DNA of 64,000 bases from G965237725 sp965237725 (lineage in GTDB: Bacteria; Pseudomonadota; Gammaproteobacteria; Arenicellales; Poriferihabitantaceae), in NCBI GenBank assembly GCA_965237725.1, contig OZ250151.1, forward strand, positions 1,488,001-1,552,000, read 5' to 3'. The notes beneath the pieces are model-generated. The model had not been told where the DNA came from. It searched no databases and saw only the letters and a list, made by a program, of their open reading frames with translations. Shown piece by piece: positions 1-9,292 of this stretch. Each line of letters starts with the position of its first letter. The stretch's first letter is position 1. A program made the position numbers and the translations under genes.

Positions 1-86
1 ATTCTGCGGCGCGTGCAGAGAATTTGAGTGTGGAACAATTTATAACCCTATCCAATGCCTAAGTCTAGTGCCTAAAACCCTGTCCC

Positions 87-806
87 TTAGGACCTGTGCC
101 TGCCCGGTAATTTGTCAGTTTCGGATTTTATCCACGACTCTATCTGCTGATTTATTTCTCGGGTTTTCTTGCCCCGCGGGTCTATAGCAGGACCAATTCT
201 CAAATCTATGATTCCGGGATATTTCAGGAAACTACTTTTTGGCCAAAACGCGCCAGCATTATGCGCAACGGGTAGAATTTTATGTCCGGATTTTGTTGCA
301 ATCATCGCGCCACCGATCTGAAACTTTCCCAGTTTACCGGTTGGTCTTCGCGTACCCTCGGGGAATATTACCAGCCAACGCCCTTCCTTGAGCCGGATAA
401 TGCCTTGGCGCACCAGTTGGTCCAGTGCTCGAGTTTTTTTTGATCGGTCAATGGCAATGGGCCGATTTAACGCCAACCCCCATCCAAAAAAGGGAATCCA
501 CAGCAGTTCTTTTTTCAACAGATACGACTGTGGTGGAAATACCAGCTGAAAGAATAATGTCTCCCAGGCGGACTGGTGATTGGAAATTATGACTGAAGGC
601 TGGTCTGGTATGTTTTCAGTGCCGTGTATTCGAACGGTTATGTGACACAGTTTCTCCAGCGACCAGATATTAAATCTTGCCCAGATGCCAATCACCTTTG
701 CTCGCGTCAATGATGGCAAAAATGCACAACACAACGCAATTAAACAAACCACTACAGCACTAATTACTTGTCCACATAAGTAAATTAACGAGCGTAGCCC
801 AAGCAT
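87..806 (-). CDS. plsC: 1-acyl-sn-glycerol-3-phosphate acyltransferase
   Basis: Family role: acylates lysophosphatidic acid to phosphatidic acid at the inner face of the cytoplasmic membrane. Seen here: a hydrophobic N-terminal anchor (about residues 5-30), the catalytic block NHQSAWE near residue 77 (His nucleophile-activating residue, with Glu at the usual Asp position, a variant common in proteobacterial members), and FPEGTR near residue 149. The length of about 239 aa is normal. I place the start at the ATG at 806; the only slightly longer option is a TTG at 812. No strong ribosome binding site precedes either. It follows gmhB after 19 bases, so it is the last gene of a minus-strand operon matching the glyQ-glyS-gmhB-plsC order known in Pseudomonas. 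Confidence 0.93.
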   Translation of the reverse strand: MLGLRSLIYLCGQVISAVVVCLIALCCAFLPSLTRAKVIGIWARFNIWSLEKLCHITVRIHGTENIPDQPSVIISNHQSAWETLFFQLVFPPQSYLLKKELLWIPFFGWGLALNRPIAIDRSKKTRALDQLVRQGIIRLKEGRWLVIFPEGTRRPTGKLGKFQIGGAMIATKSGHKILPVAHNAGAFWPKSSFLKYPGIIDLRIGPAIDPRGKKTREINQQIESWIKSETDKLPGRHRS

Positions 807-825
807 GCGCAATTCGCTATTATTG

Positions 826-1395
826 CTAGATAGTAGTCGTTAACAAATTGTCAACGAAGCTGCTCAAATCCCGATAAACAGGCACATTGACAATTTCTTC
901 GGGAAATCCAATTTTGGAAATCTCCGCAATACTTTTCATTCCTTTTCCTGTTTCAACCAGCACCGGCTTAGCGCCCGCTGCTACTGCTGCCTGCAAATCA
1001 CGCACCGAATCCCCCACCGCATAGACATCTTTTAAATTACATTTTAGCCGGTCTGCCATTTCAAGAAACAGACCTGGTTTAGGCTTTCTGCAATTACATT
1101 CATCGTCCAAACCATGGGGGCAAAAAAATATCGAGCTTATCTCACCACCAAAGCGATGCAATTCTTCGATCATTTTTTCATGAATTCGGTTTAGTGCGTT
1201 TATCGTATATAAACCTCGCGAGATTCCGGATTGATTGGTAATAACTACCACTCGATAGTCCCCCCTGCAAAGCTTTGAAATTGCTTCCAGGCTTCCTGGA
1301 ATGGCCTCCCACTCTTCTTCAGATTTTATAAAGTTATCTGAATCCTGATTAATCACCCCATCGCGATCGAGAATAATTAGCTTGCTGTTGCTCAT
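826..1395 (-). CDS. gmhB: D-glycero-beta-D-manno-heptose-1,7-bisphosphate 7-phosphatase
   Basis: HAD-superfamily phosphatase of the ADP-heptose pathway, which supplies heptose for the LPS inner core. Seen: the nucleophile motif DRDGVIN (Asp10, Asp12), the conserved TNQSGISRG at 53-61, a zinc-binding loop with Cys92, His94, Cys100 and Cys102 (the CPHG...CNCRKP signature that separates GmhB from histidinol phosphatase), and GDSVRD at 128-133. At 189 aa it is family length. The start is ATG. It sits between a MazG-like gene and plsC. Its product fits the WaaG-WaaP core enzyme encoded upstream on the same strand, because that enzyme acts on a heptose-containing core. Confidence 0.95.
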   Translation of the reverse strand: MSNSKLIILDRDGVINQDSDNFIKSEEEWEAIPGSLEAISKLCRGDYRVVVITNQSGISRGLYTINALNRIHEKMIEELHRFGGEISSIFFCPHGLDDECNCRKPKPGLFLEMADRLKCNLKDVYAVGDSVRDLQAAVAAGAKPVLVETGKGMKSIAEISKIGFPEEIVNVPVYRDLSSFVDNLLTTTI

Positions 1396-1419
1396 AGCTT
1401 AAGAATAATCGGGGGCACT

Positions 1420-1755
1420 TTATTCGGGAGTATCAAATGCGGATACACGAATCCGACCATCTACCATGCGGCTCGATCGTTGATTAATTTTTTCCATTTT
1501 TTCCCAAAATGCTTGATTTAAATCAAAATCAGTTGAAATGGCATTGCCCATTACCAGGATCATCAAATCCGCACACTCCTCGGCGAGATCGCTTAGCGGC
1601 TTGCCCTTGGTAACGCAAGCTGAGAGCTCCCCCAGTTCTTCCGCCATCAGAGACACGCGGTAGACCATGTCCTCACCACCGTGCTTGTTAAATTCATGCT
1701 TATCATGAAATGCCGCAACGGCCGCCATCATTTCACTAAATGAATCTTTTTTCAT
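1420..1755 (-). CDS. MazG-like nucleotide pyrophosphohydrolase
   Basis: A small all-alpha NTP pyrophosphohydrolase-like protein of 111 aa. The metal-binding pattern of the MazG/dUTPase-like superfamily is visible: EELGE at 39-43 in one helix and E60-x-x-D63 in the next (EECAD). This fits the EExxE(n)ExxD signature. The likely role is hydrolysis of a (deoxy)nucleoside triphosphate to the monophosphate and pyrophosphate; the real substrate cannot be read from the sequence. The ATG at 1755 is 24 bases after the glyS stop and the gene ends 24 bases before gmhB, so it probably shares their transcript. Its presence between glyS and gmhB differs from the order I know from Pseudomonas. Confidence 0.8.
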   Translation of the reverse strand: MKKDSFSEMMAAVAAFHDKHEFNKHGGEDMVYRVSLMAEELGELSACVTKGKPLSDLAEECADLMILVMGNAISTDFDLNQAFWEKMEKINQRSSRMVDGRIRVSAFDTPE

Positions 1756-1779
1756 TGAAAGTTTCGGGCTATCACAAAA

Positions 1780-3930
1780 TCAATCAATTTTGATCCGTGA
1801 AATATCCGCCACACCCAAAAACAATTGTCGAATTTTCATCAACAATGCGATTCGATTATCCCTAATTGATTTGTCTTCGTGCATGACCAAAACCTGATCA
1901 AAAAATTGATCTATGGGTGTCCTCAAGGTTGCCAGTCTCTCGAAACCAGTATCATACCTATTTTCTGCAAAGCATGCGGTGACTTCCTTGCTAATCGCCT
2001 CTACACTGTCTGCCAGCGCCATTTCTGCTTCCTCCGAACCCAATTTTTTGTCGAACACAATATTAGCGGATAAAATCTCTTCGACGCTGCTCTTGCTGGA
2101 TTTGGACAAAATATTTGCAATTCGCTTATTCGCAGCCGTGAGGGATTCAGCAGCTCCCCGCCGTTTCCTGAAAAAGTGATTGACCGCTTCAAGTCGGCGG
2201 GCGTAATCCAGAGGGCTATTCGGCGCACAGGCCAAAACTGACGCAACCTGTTCGCTGCTAAAATCCAAAGTCTGAAAATATCCCTTTAACCGCTCCCCAC
2301 AAAAATCGTATAGCTGTTTTGCTGTGCCCTCGTCGGCATTGATATTTTTAAGTTCTGACTCGGCGTATAGTTTCATCCCATCCCCAATCAATGACTTCAA
2401 ACTAAGATCGAGCTTACCTTCAATCATAATTCGTACCACCCCAAGTGCCGCCCGACGAAGTGCGAATGGATCCTTGTCACCGGTTGGAATTTCGCCACTG
2501 GCAAATATTCCACAAAGCGTATCCAGTCGATCACCGATGGCAACGCATTGCGCTACCGTAGACGAGGGTAATTTATCCCCGGCAAAGCGGGGCAAATAAT
2601 GTTCGTCAATAGCATTAACCACCATCTTGTCTTCACCCTGGTTTCGGGCATAATATTTTCCAATTGTTCCCTGTAGCTCGGGAAATTCACCAACCATGTC
2701 GGTCACAAGATCTGTTTTACATAGCTTTACCGCTCTTTGAACAATATCTCGATCAACCTCCAGACACGCTGCTACTGCGTCCGCCAACAAACCAATTCTG
2801 ATAGTTTTGTCATAAATTGAGCCCAGCTTGTTGTGGAACATCACTCCTTTTAACGATTCAATTCGTTGGTCTAATCTGGATTTCTGATCGGTATGCCAAA
2901 AAAATTCGGCATCCGACAATCTCGCACGTAAGACCCTTTCGTTACCCTGGCGAACTCGCTTGGGTGTTCGACTCTTCAAATTGCTTACGGTTATGAACAA
3001 AGGCACGAGCTTGCCAGTTTTATTGGTCAGGTGAAAATACTTCTGGTGATCGACCATGGTTGAAACCAGTACTTCCTTGGGTAACTTCAAGAATTTCTCG
3101 CTGAACTCCCCCACAAGCGCAACTGGCCATTCAACAAGACCCGTCACCTCATCAAGCAATTTCTGATCAACAACCACTTTGGCATCAGCTTTGCTGGCAA
3201 CGCGATTGATCTGTTTTACGATCGCAGATTGCCTCGCTTCATAGTCAGCAATAACAAAACCCGTGGTTTTCAGGGTATTAAGGTATCGATCAGCTGACGG
3301 AATTTTTAACTCGTCGGGACAATGAAAGCGATGCCCCCGGGTGAACCGGTTTGCTTTTAAACCCAGCACTTCGGTCTTGACCACATCAGATCCATATAAT
3401 GCCAACAACCAGTGGGCCGGGCGCACAAATTCAGCATCACCACTTCCCCATCTCATTCTCTTTGGGATGGGTAAATTTTTTATAGCATCTTCCATACACT
3501 GGGTGATCACCACATGTAGTTTATTACCTTTGACCTTTTTCTCAAAAACCAGCCAGCTGCCCTTGTCTGTGACCTTCTTTTTTAAACGGTTCACCGGTAT
3601 GCCACAGGATTTTGCAAAACCCAGTGCAGCGGGGGTTGGCTCGCCCCTATCGCTAAAGGCAGCCTGTATCGCCGGCCCACGTTTCTCTTCAATTTGATCG
3701 GGTTGTTTAGGAATAACCCCTTTCACCCACACTGCCAATCTTCTTGGTGTGGCGAAATATTTACAATTACCCGGCTTATCCATCGCGATTCCCGATTCCA
3801 CCAGGCCTTTGAAAAAGTTTTTTGAAAAGGATTTACCCAGTATTTTTAACGATTTTGGCGGCAGCTCTTCAGTGCCGAGTTCAATCAGCAAGTTTTTTGC
3901 TCTGCCGATTTTTTTTACCAACTGCGCCAC
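1780..3930 (-). CDS. glyS: glycyl-tRNA synthetase beta subunit
   Basis: The large subunit of the bacterial alpha2-beta2 glycyl-tRNA synthetase, needed for tRNA recognition and charging. Seen: the N-terminal LLIELGTEELPPKSL block, MRWGSGDAEFVRPAHW, the VDHQKYFHL block, GDKDPFALRRAALG, and a C-terminal DALR-type anticodon-binding region ending in LGVADISRI. Its 716 aa is slightly longer than the E. coli protein. The start is a GTG whose first base is the last base of the glyQ TAG stop (overlap TAGTG). This one-base overlap suggests translational coupling and equal amounts of both subunits. No longer reading frame is needed, since the conserved N-terminus is present. Confidence 0.97.
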   Translation of the reverse strand: MAQLVKKIGRAKNLLIELGTEELPPKSLKILGKSFSKNFFKGLVESGIAMDKPGNCKYFATPRRLAVWVKGVIPKQPDQIEEKRGPAIQAAFSDRGEPTPAALGFAKSCGIPVNRLKKKVTDKGSWLVFEKKVKGNKLHVVITQCMEDAIKNLPIPKRMRWGSGDAEFVRPAHWLLALYGSDVVKTEVLGLKANRFTRGHRFHCPDELKIPSADRYLNTLKTTGFVIADYEARQSAIVKQINRVASKADAKVVVDQKLLDEVTGLVEWPVALVGEFSEKFLKLPKEVLVSTMVDHQKYFHLTNKTGKLVPLFITVSNLKSRTPKRVRQGNERVLRARLSDAEFFWHTDQKSRLDQRIESLKGVMFHNKLGSIYDKTIRIGLLADAVAACLEVDRDIVQRAVKLCKTDLVTDMVGEFPELQGTIGKYYARNQGEDKMVVNAIDEHYLPRFAGDKLPSSTVAQCVAIGDRLDTLCGIFASGEIPTGDKDPFALRRAALGVVRIMIEGKLDLSLKSLIGDGMKLYAESELKNINADEGTAKQLYDFCGERLKGYFQTLDFSSEQVASVLACAPNSPLDYARRLEAVNHFFRKRRGAAESLTAANKRIANILSKSSKSSVEEILSANIVFDKKLGSEEAEMALADSVEAISKEVTACFAENRYDTGFERLATLRTPIDQFFDQVLVMHEDKSIRDNRIALLMKIRQLFLGVADISRIKID

Positions 3931-4856
3931 TATTTCGTGCTCCGCTTAACTACTGATTTCGTTGTTTTTCCGATACGTGGAAATCCTAGCTGTTCGCGGC
4001 TGTTATAGTATCCCTTGGCAACACCTCTGGCCAGGTTGCGCACCCGGCCAATATATCGCGCACGCTCGGTTACGCCAATGGCATGTCTGGCATCAAGCAA
4101 GTTGAAAGTATGTGAAGCGGTTAATACCTGTTCGTATGCGGGAAGTGGCAGATTGTTTTCCAGCAACTTTTCAGCCATTGATTCAGCAGAATCGAACTGT
4201 TGGAATAAAACTGGAATTTCTGCGTATTCGAAGTTATAAGTTGATTGCTCTATTTCATTTTGCAAATATAAATCGCCATAAGAATATTGCCCTGACCCAC
4301 CGCCCGGCCCGGCGGTCCAGACCAGATCGAATAATGAATCCACTCCCTGAAGATACATGGCTATACGTTCCAGCCCATAGGTAATTTCGCCGGTAACTGG
4401 CTTGCAATCCAGTCCGCCAACTTGCTGAAAATAGGTGAACTGAGAAACTTCCATACCATTCAACCAAACTTCCCAGCCCAGGCCCCAGGCACCCAGTGTG
4501 GGCGATTCCCAGTTGTCTTCAACAAATCGCACATCGTCCTTTAACATATCCAGTCCAATACTGGCCAGAGAACCCAGGTATAAATCCTGAAAATTATCCG
4601 GCGAGGGTTTAAGCACCACCTGAAACTGGAAATAATGCTGCAGACGATTTGGATTTTCGCCATAACGACCATCTGTAGGTCGCCGGGAGGGCTGAACATA
4701 TGCCGCTTTGATTGGCTCAGGCCCCACCGCAGACAGGAATGTTGCGGGGTGAAATGTTCCGGCGCCAACTTCCATATCGTAGGGCTGCAAAATGACGCAG
4801 CCCTGATCTGCCCAGTATTGCTGCAAGGTCATTATGAGTTGCTGAAAGGTAACCAT
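3930..4856 (-). CDS. glyQ: glycyl-tRNA synthetase alpha subunit
   Basis: The catalytic class II subunit of tetrameric glycyl-tRNA synthetase. The sequence has the family N-terminus (TFQQLIMTLQQYWADQGCVI), QPYDMEVGAGTFHPATF, the motif 2 region AYVQPSRRPTDGRYGENPNR, and GLERIAMYLQGVDS. At 308 aa it matches the E. coli length closely. I chose the ATG at 4856; a TTG two codons upstream (4862) would add only two residues. It is co-transcribed with glyS downstream and follows pgi after about 40 bases. Confidence 0.97.
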   Translation of the reverse strand: MVTFQQLIMTLQQYWADQGCVILQPYDMEVGAGTFHPATFLSAVGPEPIKAAYVQPSRRPTDGRYGENPNRLQHYFQFQVVLKPSPDNFQDLYLGSLASIGLDMLKDDVRFVEDNWESPTLGAWGLGWEVWLNGMEVSQFTYFQQVGGLDCKPVTGEITYGLERIAMYLQGVDSLFDLVWTAGPGGGSGQYSYGDLYLQNEIEQSTYNFEYAEIPVLFQQFDSAESMAEKLLENNLPLPAYEQVLTASHTFNLLDARHAIGVTERARYIGRVRNLARGVAKGYYNSREQLGFPRIGKTTKSVVKRSTK

Positions 4857-4895
4857 TATCAAATTTTTACGGAACTATTGTTTATCTGATTCACT

Positions 4896-6524
4896 CTATT
4901 CATAACCCGGGCTAGCCATGACTATGTCACCCACCACAGCATTAAGAGCGTGGAGTCTATCGCCTTTTAGGGTTATTCGCATTAACGGCAAGCCAATTTT
5001 TTCTAATACCGCGTAATCGCCATCGGCCTGAGCGTTATGCAATTCCAAAAATCCATATTCCCGCCCTGGAATTGGGATATTGTCACTTTTGATCTCTGTA
5101 ATCTGAATAAAACAGCCGGTGGGAGGCCCGCCCTTGTGCAGTTGTCCCGTGGAATGAAGATACCTGGGTCCATAACCCAGTGTAGATATCAATGAAAATT
5201 TTTGCTCGAGCTTCTTTCTCATCGCCTCCAACACCGCATTGACATCAGAAAAACTCGGCAGGTAAGCCAATACCCCTAAATATTCTGAACTGTAGAGTAG
5301 ATTCTGAAATTCCGAAAATAGCGTATGGATGGTTGCATCAGACTCGCCCCAATGGCTAAAACAATTTGATGAAATCAGATAGTCTTCACTTTCAAGCAGG
5401 GTTTCCCTGTTGTGGAACTCATTTCCTGCTACAAAAAGCCGGGTCTGTTGTTTGGCGTCTTCAACATTGGGCTGATTGAAGGGATTGACCCCCATGATAC
5501 TCCCGGCGATGGCTGTGGCCATTTCCCATTTCAGAAACTCGGCGCCAAGATCATAACGACTTTCCACTTTCCAGCTCAGATCAGCGGCTGATTTCAAATC
5601 ATTGCCATAATCAGAACTTGTGGTCGCGTCACCAAAATCAACCGCAACCAAAAACTGATGGTCAGTAGCAATTACGGTTGCACCCGGATTTAAGCATACG
5701 GGTAATATACCTAATTGATGCTTACCCGTACTCTCAGCCACCAGCTGCTCAATCCACACCGCCATGGAATGAAGTTCCGGGGCCAATCCCAGCACCATGT
5801 GGTTTTTTCCGGATAACGCGTTGTTTGCCATTAGCAAGCCTAACTGGTCTGCTGGATTATCATTCGCATCCAAAAACAGGGTTTGTTCAAATCTTCGGGT
5901 GTGATCAAGTAGTTTTTGTAAATCCACGCCAACAAGGGCAGCAGGGACCAGGCCGAAATAACTCAATGCTGAATAGCGCCCGCCTATGTCGGATGGATTA
6001 ATAAAAACTCTGGAAAACTGGTGATCCAATGCCTGGCTATGAAGCCACGAATCCTGATCGGTGATGGCAACCAGATTATCGCCAGGGATGCTGATCAGAT
6101 CTTTTAGCCGGGAGTAGAAATAGGAATACAAATCTGCGGTCTCTACTGTGGTGCCCGACTTGCTGGCGACAATGATCAGGGTTCGTTCAAGATCAACCTC
6201 AATTGCATTTATCTGTGCGGGTGAAGTGGTATCGACAACAATCAATCGCAGAAATTTCTCACTTCCAGCAAACACGGAATCGAATACTTCGGCAGCCAGG
6301 CTGGAGCCACCCATGCCCAGCAAAATTAGATGATCAAATTTATTGGACTGAATTATCGAATCAGCCCAGATGCCTAATTGATCTAGGTGCTCATCCATCC
6401 AGGCTATGCCATCGAGCCAGCCCATTCGATCTATAATCTCAGCGGTATTTACACCACTGCCCGCCCACAAGCTCAAATCTTTTTCCCGGAGCCGAAGCCC
6501 CAGGGATTTTTCCGAACTACTCAT
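4896..6524 (-). CDS. pgi: glucose-6-phosphate isomerase (Tal-Pgi-type domain, standalone)
   Basis: Interconverts glucose 6-phosphate and fructose 6-phosphate in the cytoplasm. The protein has two SIS sugar-isomerase domains. The first carries LLGMGGSSLA (68-77), VVDTTSPAQI and IIVASKSGTTVETA (117-130). These blocks look closer to the isomerase half of bifunctional transaldolase/phosphoglucose isomerase proteins than to E. coli Pgi, but no transaldolase domain is attached: the gene begins directly at an ATG at 6524, and the 542 aa cover only the isomerase. The stretch upstream of this start (6525-6590) holds no extra coding sequence. Its position beside LPS core genes fits supply of hexose phosphate for sugar nucleotides, but that is inference. 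Confidence 0.85.
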   Translation of the reverse strand: MSSSEKSLGLRLREKDLSLWAGSGVNTAEIIDRMGWLDGIAWMDEHLDQLGIWADSIIQSNKFDHLILLGMGGSSLAAEVFDSVFAGSEKFLRLIVVDTTSPAQINAIEVDLERTLIIVASKSGTTVETADLYSYFYSRLKDLISIPGDNLVAITDQDSWLHSQALDHQFSRVFINPSDIGGRYSALSYFGLVPAALVGVDLQKLLDHTRRFEQTLFLDANDNPADQLGLLMANNALSGKNHMVLGLAPELHSMAVWIEQLVAESTGKHQLGILPVCLNPGATVIATDHQFLVAVDFGDATTSSDYGNDLKSAADLSWKVESRYDLGAEFLKWEMATAIAGSIMGVNPFNQPNVEDAKQQTRLFVAGNEFHNRETLLESEDYLISSNCFSHWGESDATIHTLFSEFQNLLYSSEYLGVLAYLPSFSDVNAVLEAMRKKLEQKFSLISTLGYGPRYLHSTGQLHKGGPPTGCFIQITEIKSDNIPIPGREYGFLELHNAQADGDYAVLEKIGLPLMRITLKGDRLHALNAVVGDIVMASPGYE

Positions 6525-6590
6525 AACCGTGACTCTAATAGAATTGACCCGTGTAGATTCATCTTGTGGGGCTTAATTTAAAAATTATTG

Positions 6591-7259
6591 CTAACAAATT
6601 TTCGATATTTCAGATTGAAACTTTTCTCTTAATTCCGGATTTCCATTCCAGTTTTTTAAAAATCGTGCCTTATCTTTTTTCAAAGCACTTCGATGGCTCC
6701 CAATGCTATTGTGGAACTTTGCGCCATCGAGATCAATTACCCACAAATCGTCATCTTTGACCAGTAAATTTGTTGCCTTCATATCACCATGGGACAGCTG
6801 ATTATCAGCGAGCACCCTAAATATTTTTAATACCCCGGGAAGAATTTGTAAAAAATTGGTTCGCCATAGGTCCTGACTTAAGTAATCCAGTAGCATCACA
6901 TTATCGACGTATCGGCTGATATACCAGGACTTTCCACTAAATGGTCCCAGGCAATGTTCAATGACACCGAGTGGTTCAGGAATGCTGATACCTTTTGATT
7001 CAAACACTCGCGCCATGGCATAGCAATTTTCTGCCCGACTGGTCTGAAAATTCCTGCGAATTAAGTGCCAGAAATTCTTTGTATTATATCGCTTAACCAC
7101 CACCTCTCCGGTATCGAGTTTTAGCCGACTCAAGCTGGTGGTGCTATCATTTTTAATAATTCCTTGTTGGCTGGTAAATGCGCTATCCGGATTAAGGCAT
7201 AAATCCTTCAACTCAATACTCTCTACATCGGAGTTGATATACCGAATCTGTAATGCCAT
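6591..7259 (-). CDS. lipopolysaccharide-kinase (InaA/Kdo kinase)-like protein
   Basis: A small protein-kinase-fold protein of 222 aa. Kinase landmarks are present: the ATP-binding Lys56 in VVVKRY, the catalytic loop HGDMKATN at 157-164 with Asp159, and the metal-binding DLDG at 176-179. This arrangement matches the Kdo/WaaP (InaA) family, whose members phosphorylate sugars of the LPS inner core. It starts (ATG 7259) eight bases after the stop of the WaaG-WaaP fusion, so both are likely translated from one mRNA. In Pseudomonas several such kinases follow waaG-waaP, which supports a role in core phosphorylation. The exact sugar and position are unknown. Confidence 0.78.
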   Translation of the reverse strand: MALQIRYINSDVESIELKDLCLNPDSAFTSQQGIIKNDSTTSLSRLKLDTGEVVVKRYNTKNFWHLIRRNFQTSRAENCYAMARVFESKGISIPEPLGVIEHCLGPFSGKSWYISRYVDNVMLLDYLSQDLWRTNFLQILPGVLKIFRVLADNQLSHGDMKATNLLVKDDDLWVIDLDGAKFHNSIGSHRSALKKDKARFLKNWNGNPELREKFQSEISKIC

Positions 7260-7267
7260 TGGAAAAA

Positions 7268-9292
7268 CTATTGTAGTTCTGGAAGCGGGTGAGATAGTTC
7301 TTTACGGTTTTGGGCGCGACGTTTTTCAGACTCATAGAGTGTTTCGCCTCGATGTTTAACCCGCTTCCAGAACAATTGATCACTCGAAAGGGTTTCTCGG
7401 AGCGAGTTAGATCGATAAATTTTCATGAATCGAAAAAGATCTCGCGAAGTCAGCCCCATTTCTTTGCTGGAAAAGTACAGCCCGGCGATATCTTTCACCG
7501 TCCAACGCGAAGGGGTTCTTTTTCGTATTTGCATTCGATGCAAATCGATTACATGGAGTTCTGATTTTTCGGTATCTAATTTGCCTTCGGTATAGCCTCG
7601 TTTGAGCAGGAAATGACAAAGATAAAAATCTCTGTGATTTGCACCACTATTATGGATATCCCTGGAAATTTGAGCCGTTCTCTGGATCAACCAGCGTTTA
7701 AATCTGATTTCATCGGGTCGTCTCGGCGGATTCTGCACCCAGTCATAACAAAGCTCTTCCAGACTAATGGTGTCAACAATTTCATCGGTCAGTATAAATG
7801 ACCGGCGAGTAGCCGGATTTCCACCCAGAGTTCCATACCCCGCCGCTGTAAGGGTATTGATTCCTAATCTGTTCAAATGATGTATTCCGTGCCATTCGTT
7901 CATGGCACCGAGTACAGGCATTCTGAAGTACAACAGGTTTTTAATAATTTCCTGCCAACCAACACCGGTGTGGGTTTTGAGATAATAAGACTTATCATTA
8001 AGATCAAACTTAACCGTTCGGCGTCCAGGGGCTTTTCGAACTTCTTCTCCTTTAATCGCCATCATTTGGTCAAATGCAGGTTTTTGGCTAAACGCATCTT
8101 GTAAATCACGACGAATATAGATGTGAGCGTCATCAACTTCCCGGGTCTTATGCTCTTCCGCGCCATTGTTTTTTTCTTTGACCCAGTCTTCAATAAGATC
8201 ACTAACGGTTTGTGGCATTCGATACAAATCCGGATTTTTGCCGTATTCGATTCCGTTTTTACGCCATTTTACCCGGTCCTCAGAAATCAGCATGGTATTT
8301 AACTTTTCGTTCAATTCTTTTTGTTCGAATGGTGATCGTAAAACCATACCAGCGCCAGCTTTGGAAATGTGCGGTGCAAAACCACAGACATCCGTAGCCA
8401 ATACAGGCAACCCAGCTGCAATGGCTTCGATAAGAACAGTACCTGCGGTTTCGTTGTATGCAGGATGAATCAACAAGTCGCCGGCAGTCATGATTTCCAG
8501 GATATCATCGCGGCCACCCATAAACCGAACCTGGCTGGTCAGTTTTAGTTTAGCCACCAGTCGACTAAATATGTGTTCGCTATCCTGGCCAACCACCCGC
8601 AATTGGGTTTTTAATCTGATTTCCAGGGGCAATTGTGCAACCGCGGTAATCGCTCGATCCAGACCTTTTGTTTTAAATCCGGACCCAATGAAAAGCAACA
8701 AATGCTCCTCATCGGCAATACCTAGTTCATTACGCTTTTGTTTTCGAATAATCTCGGGCGCATCTTTGAGCTTACGCTCAATGTCCAGAGTCGGCGGCAA
8801 CAATTGAAATCTGTTTTCTGGTGTACCGTAGTGTTGCTGATATACGCCTTTCTCGCGCTCTGAAAGAGACAGAATTGTAGTTGATGAACGCACATCGAAT
8901 ACTGCACGCTCAAACGAATAAAAATTGTGATAGCGAGGTGTTAATCGGTAAAGAGGCCCATACCTCGGAACTGCCCTGGCGATATAACAGTAATCTGCAC
9001 CATAGTAGATATCCAGCCCTGGCATTTTATTAAATCCGATTATGGCGTCGAATTCCTGATTCGCAACCTTATGTCTAAACTGGTTATAAAAAGATGCATT
9101 TTGGGTATGATTTGCGAGTGGTAATACGCTCAAAATGTTGATAGAAACGCCTTCTGGTTGTTCGCCCTCCCACTCCGATACATAAACATGGAGTTCAAAC
9201 CCGCGTCGATAGCATTCTTCCAAAACCCGCAGGAAATCACGAGACAAGCCGGAATATGGAAAGTATTTAAATAGACAAAATGCTAGTTTCAT
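7268..9292 (-). CDS. fused LPS core glycosyltransferase (WaaG) and heptose kinase (WaaP)
   Basis: One uninterrupted 674-residue frame holds two core-LPS enzymes. Residues 1 to about 370 are a GT-B family 4 glycosyltransferase like WaaG: KLAFCLFKYFPYSGLSRDF at the N-terminus, the FIGSGFKTKGLDRA loop near 201-214, and the E281-x7-E289 nucleotide-sugar motif (YNETAGTVLIEA). Residues about 390-650 are a WaaP-type heptose kinase: SYYLKTHTGVGW with Lys439, LGAMNEWHGI, catalytic NHRDFYLCHF with Asp555, VIDLHRMQ with the metal-binding Asp583, and KDIAGLYFS. A charged linker near 370-400 joins them. In well-known genomes these are separate neighbouring genes. The joint product would add a glucose and phosphorylate heptose in the same core. 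The start is ATG; downstream is an InaA-like kinase. Confidence 0.9.
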   Translation of the reverse strand: MKLAFCLFKYFPYSGLSRDFLRVLEECYRRGFELHVYVSEWEGEQPEGVSINILSVLPLANHTQNASFYNQFRHKVANQEFDAIIGFNKMPGLDIYYGADYCYIARAVPRYGPLYRLTPRYHNFYSFERAVFDVRSSTTILSLSEREKGVYQQHYGTPENRFQLLPPTLDIERKLKDAPEIIRKQKRNELGIADEEHLLLFIGSGFKTKGLDRAITAVAQLPLEIRLKTQLRVVGQDSEHIFSRLVAKLKLTSQVRFMGGRDDILEIMTAGDLLIHPAYNETAGTVLIEAIAAGLPVLATDVCGFAPHISKAGAGMVLRSPFEQKELNEKLNTMLISEDRVKWRKNGIEYGKNPDLYRMPQTVSDLIEDWVKEKNNGAEEHKTREVDDAHIYIRRDLQDAFSQKPAFDQMMAIKGEEVRKAPGRRTVKFDLNDKSYYLKTHTGVGWQEIIKNLLYFRMPVLGAMNEWHGIHHLNRLGINTLTAAGYGTLGGNPATRRSFILTDEIVDTISLEELCYDWVQNPPRRPDEIRFKRWLIQRTAQISRDIHNSGANHRDFYLCHFLLKRGYTEGKLDTEKSELHVIDLHRMQIRKRTPSRWTVKDIAGLYFSSKEMGLTSRDLFRFMKIYRSNSLRETLSSDQLFWKRVKHRGETLYESEKRRAQNRKELSHPLPELQ

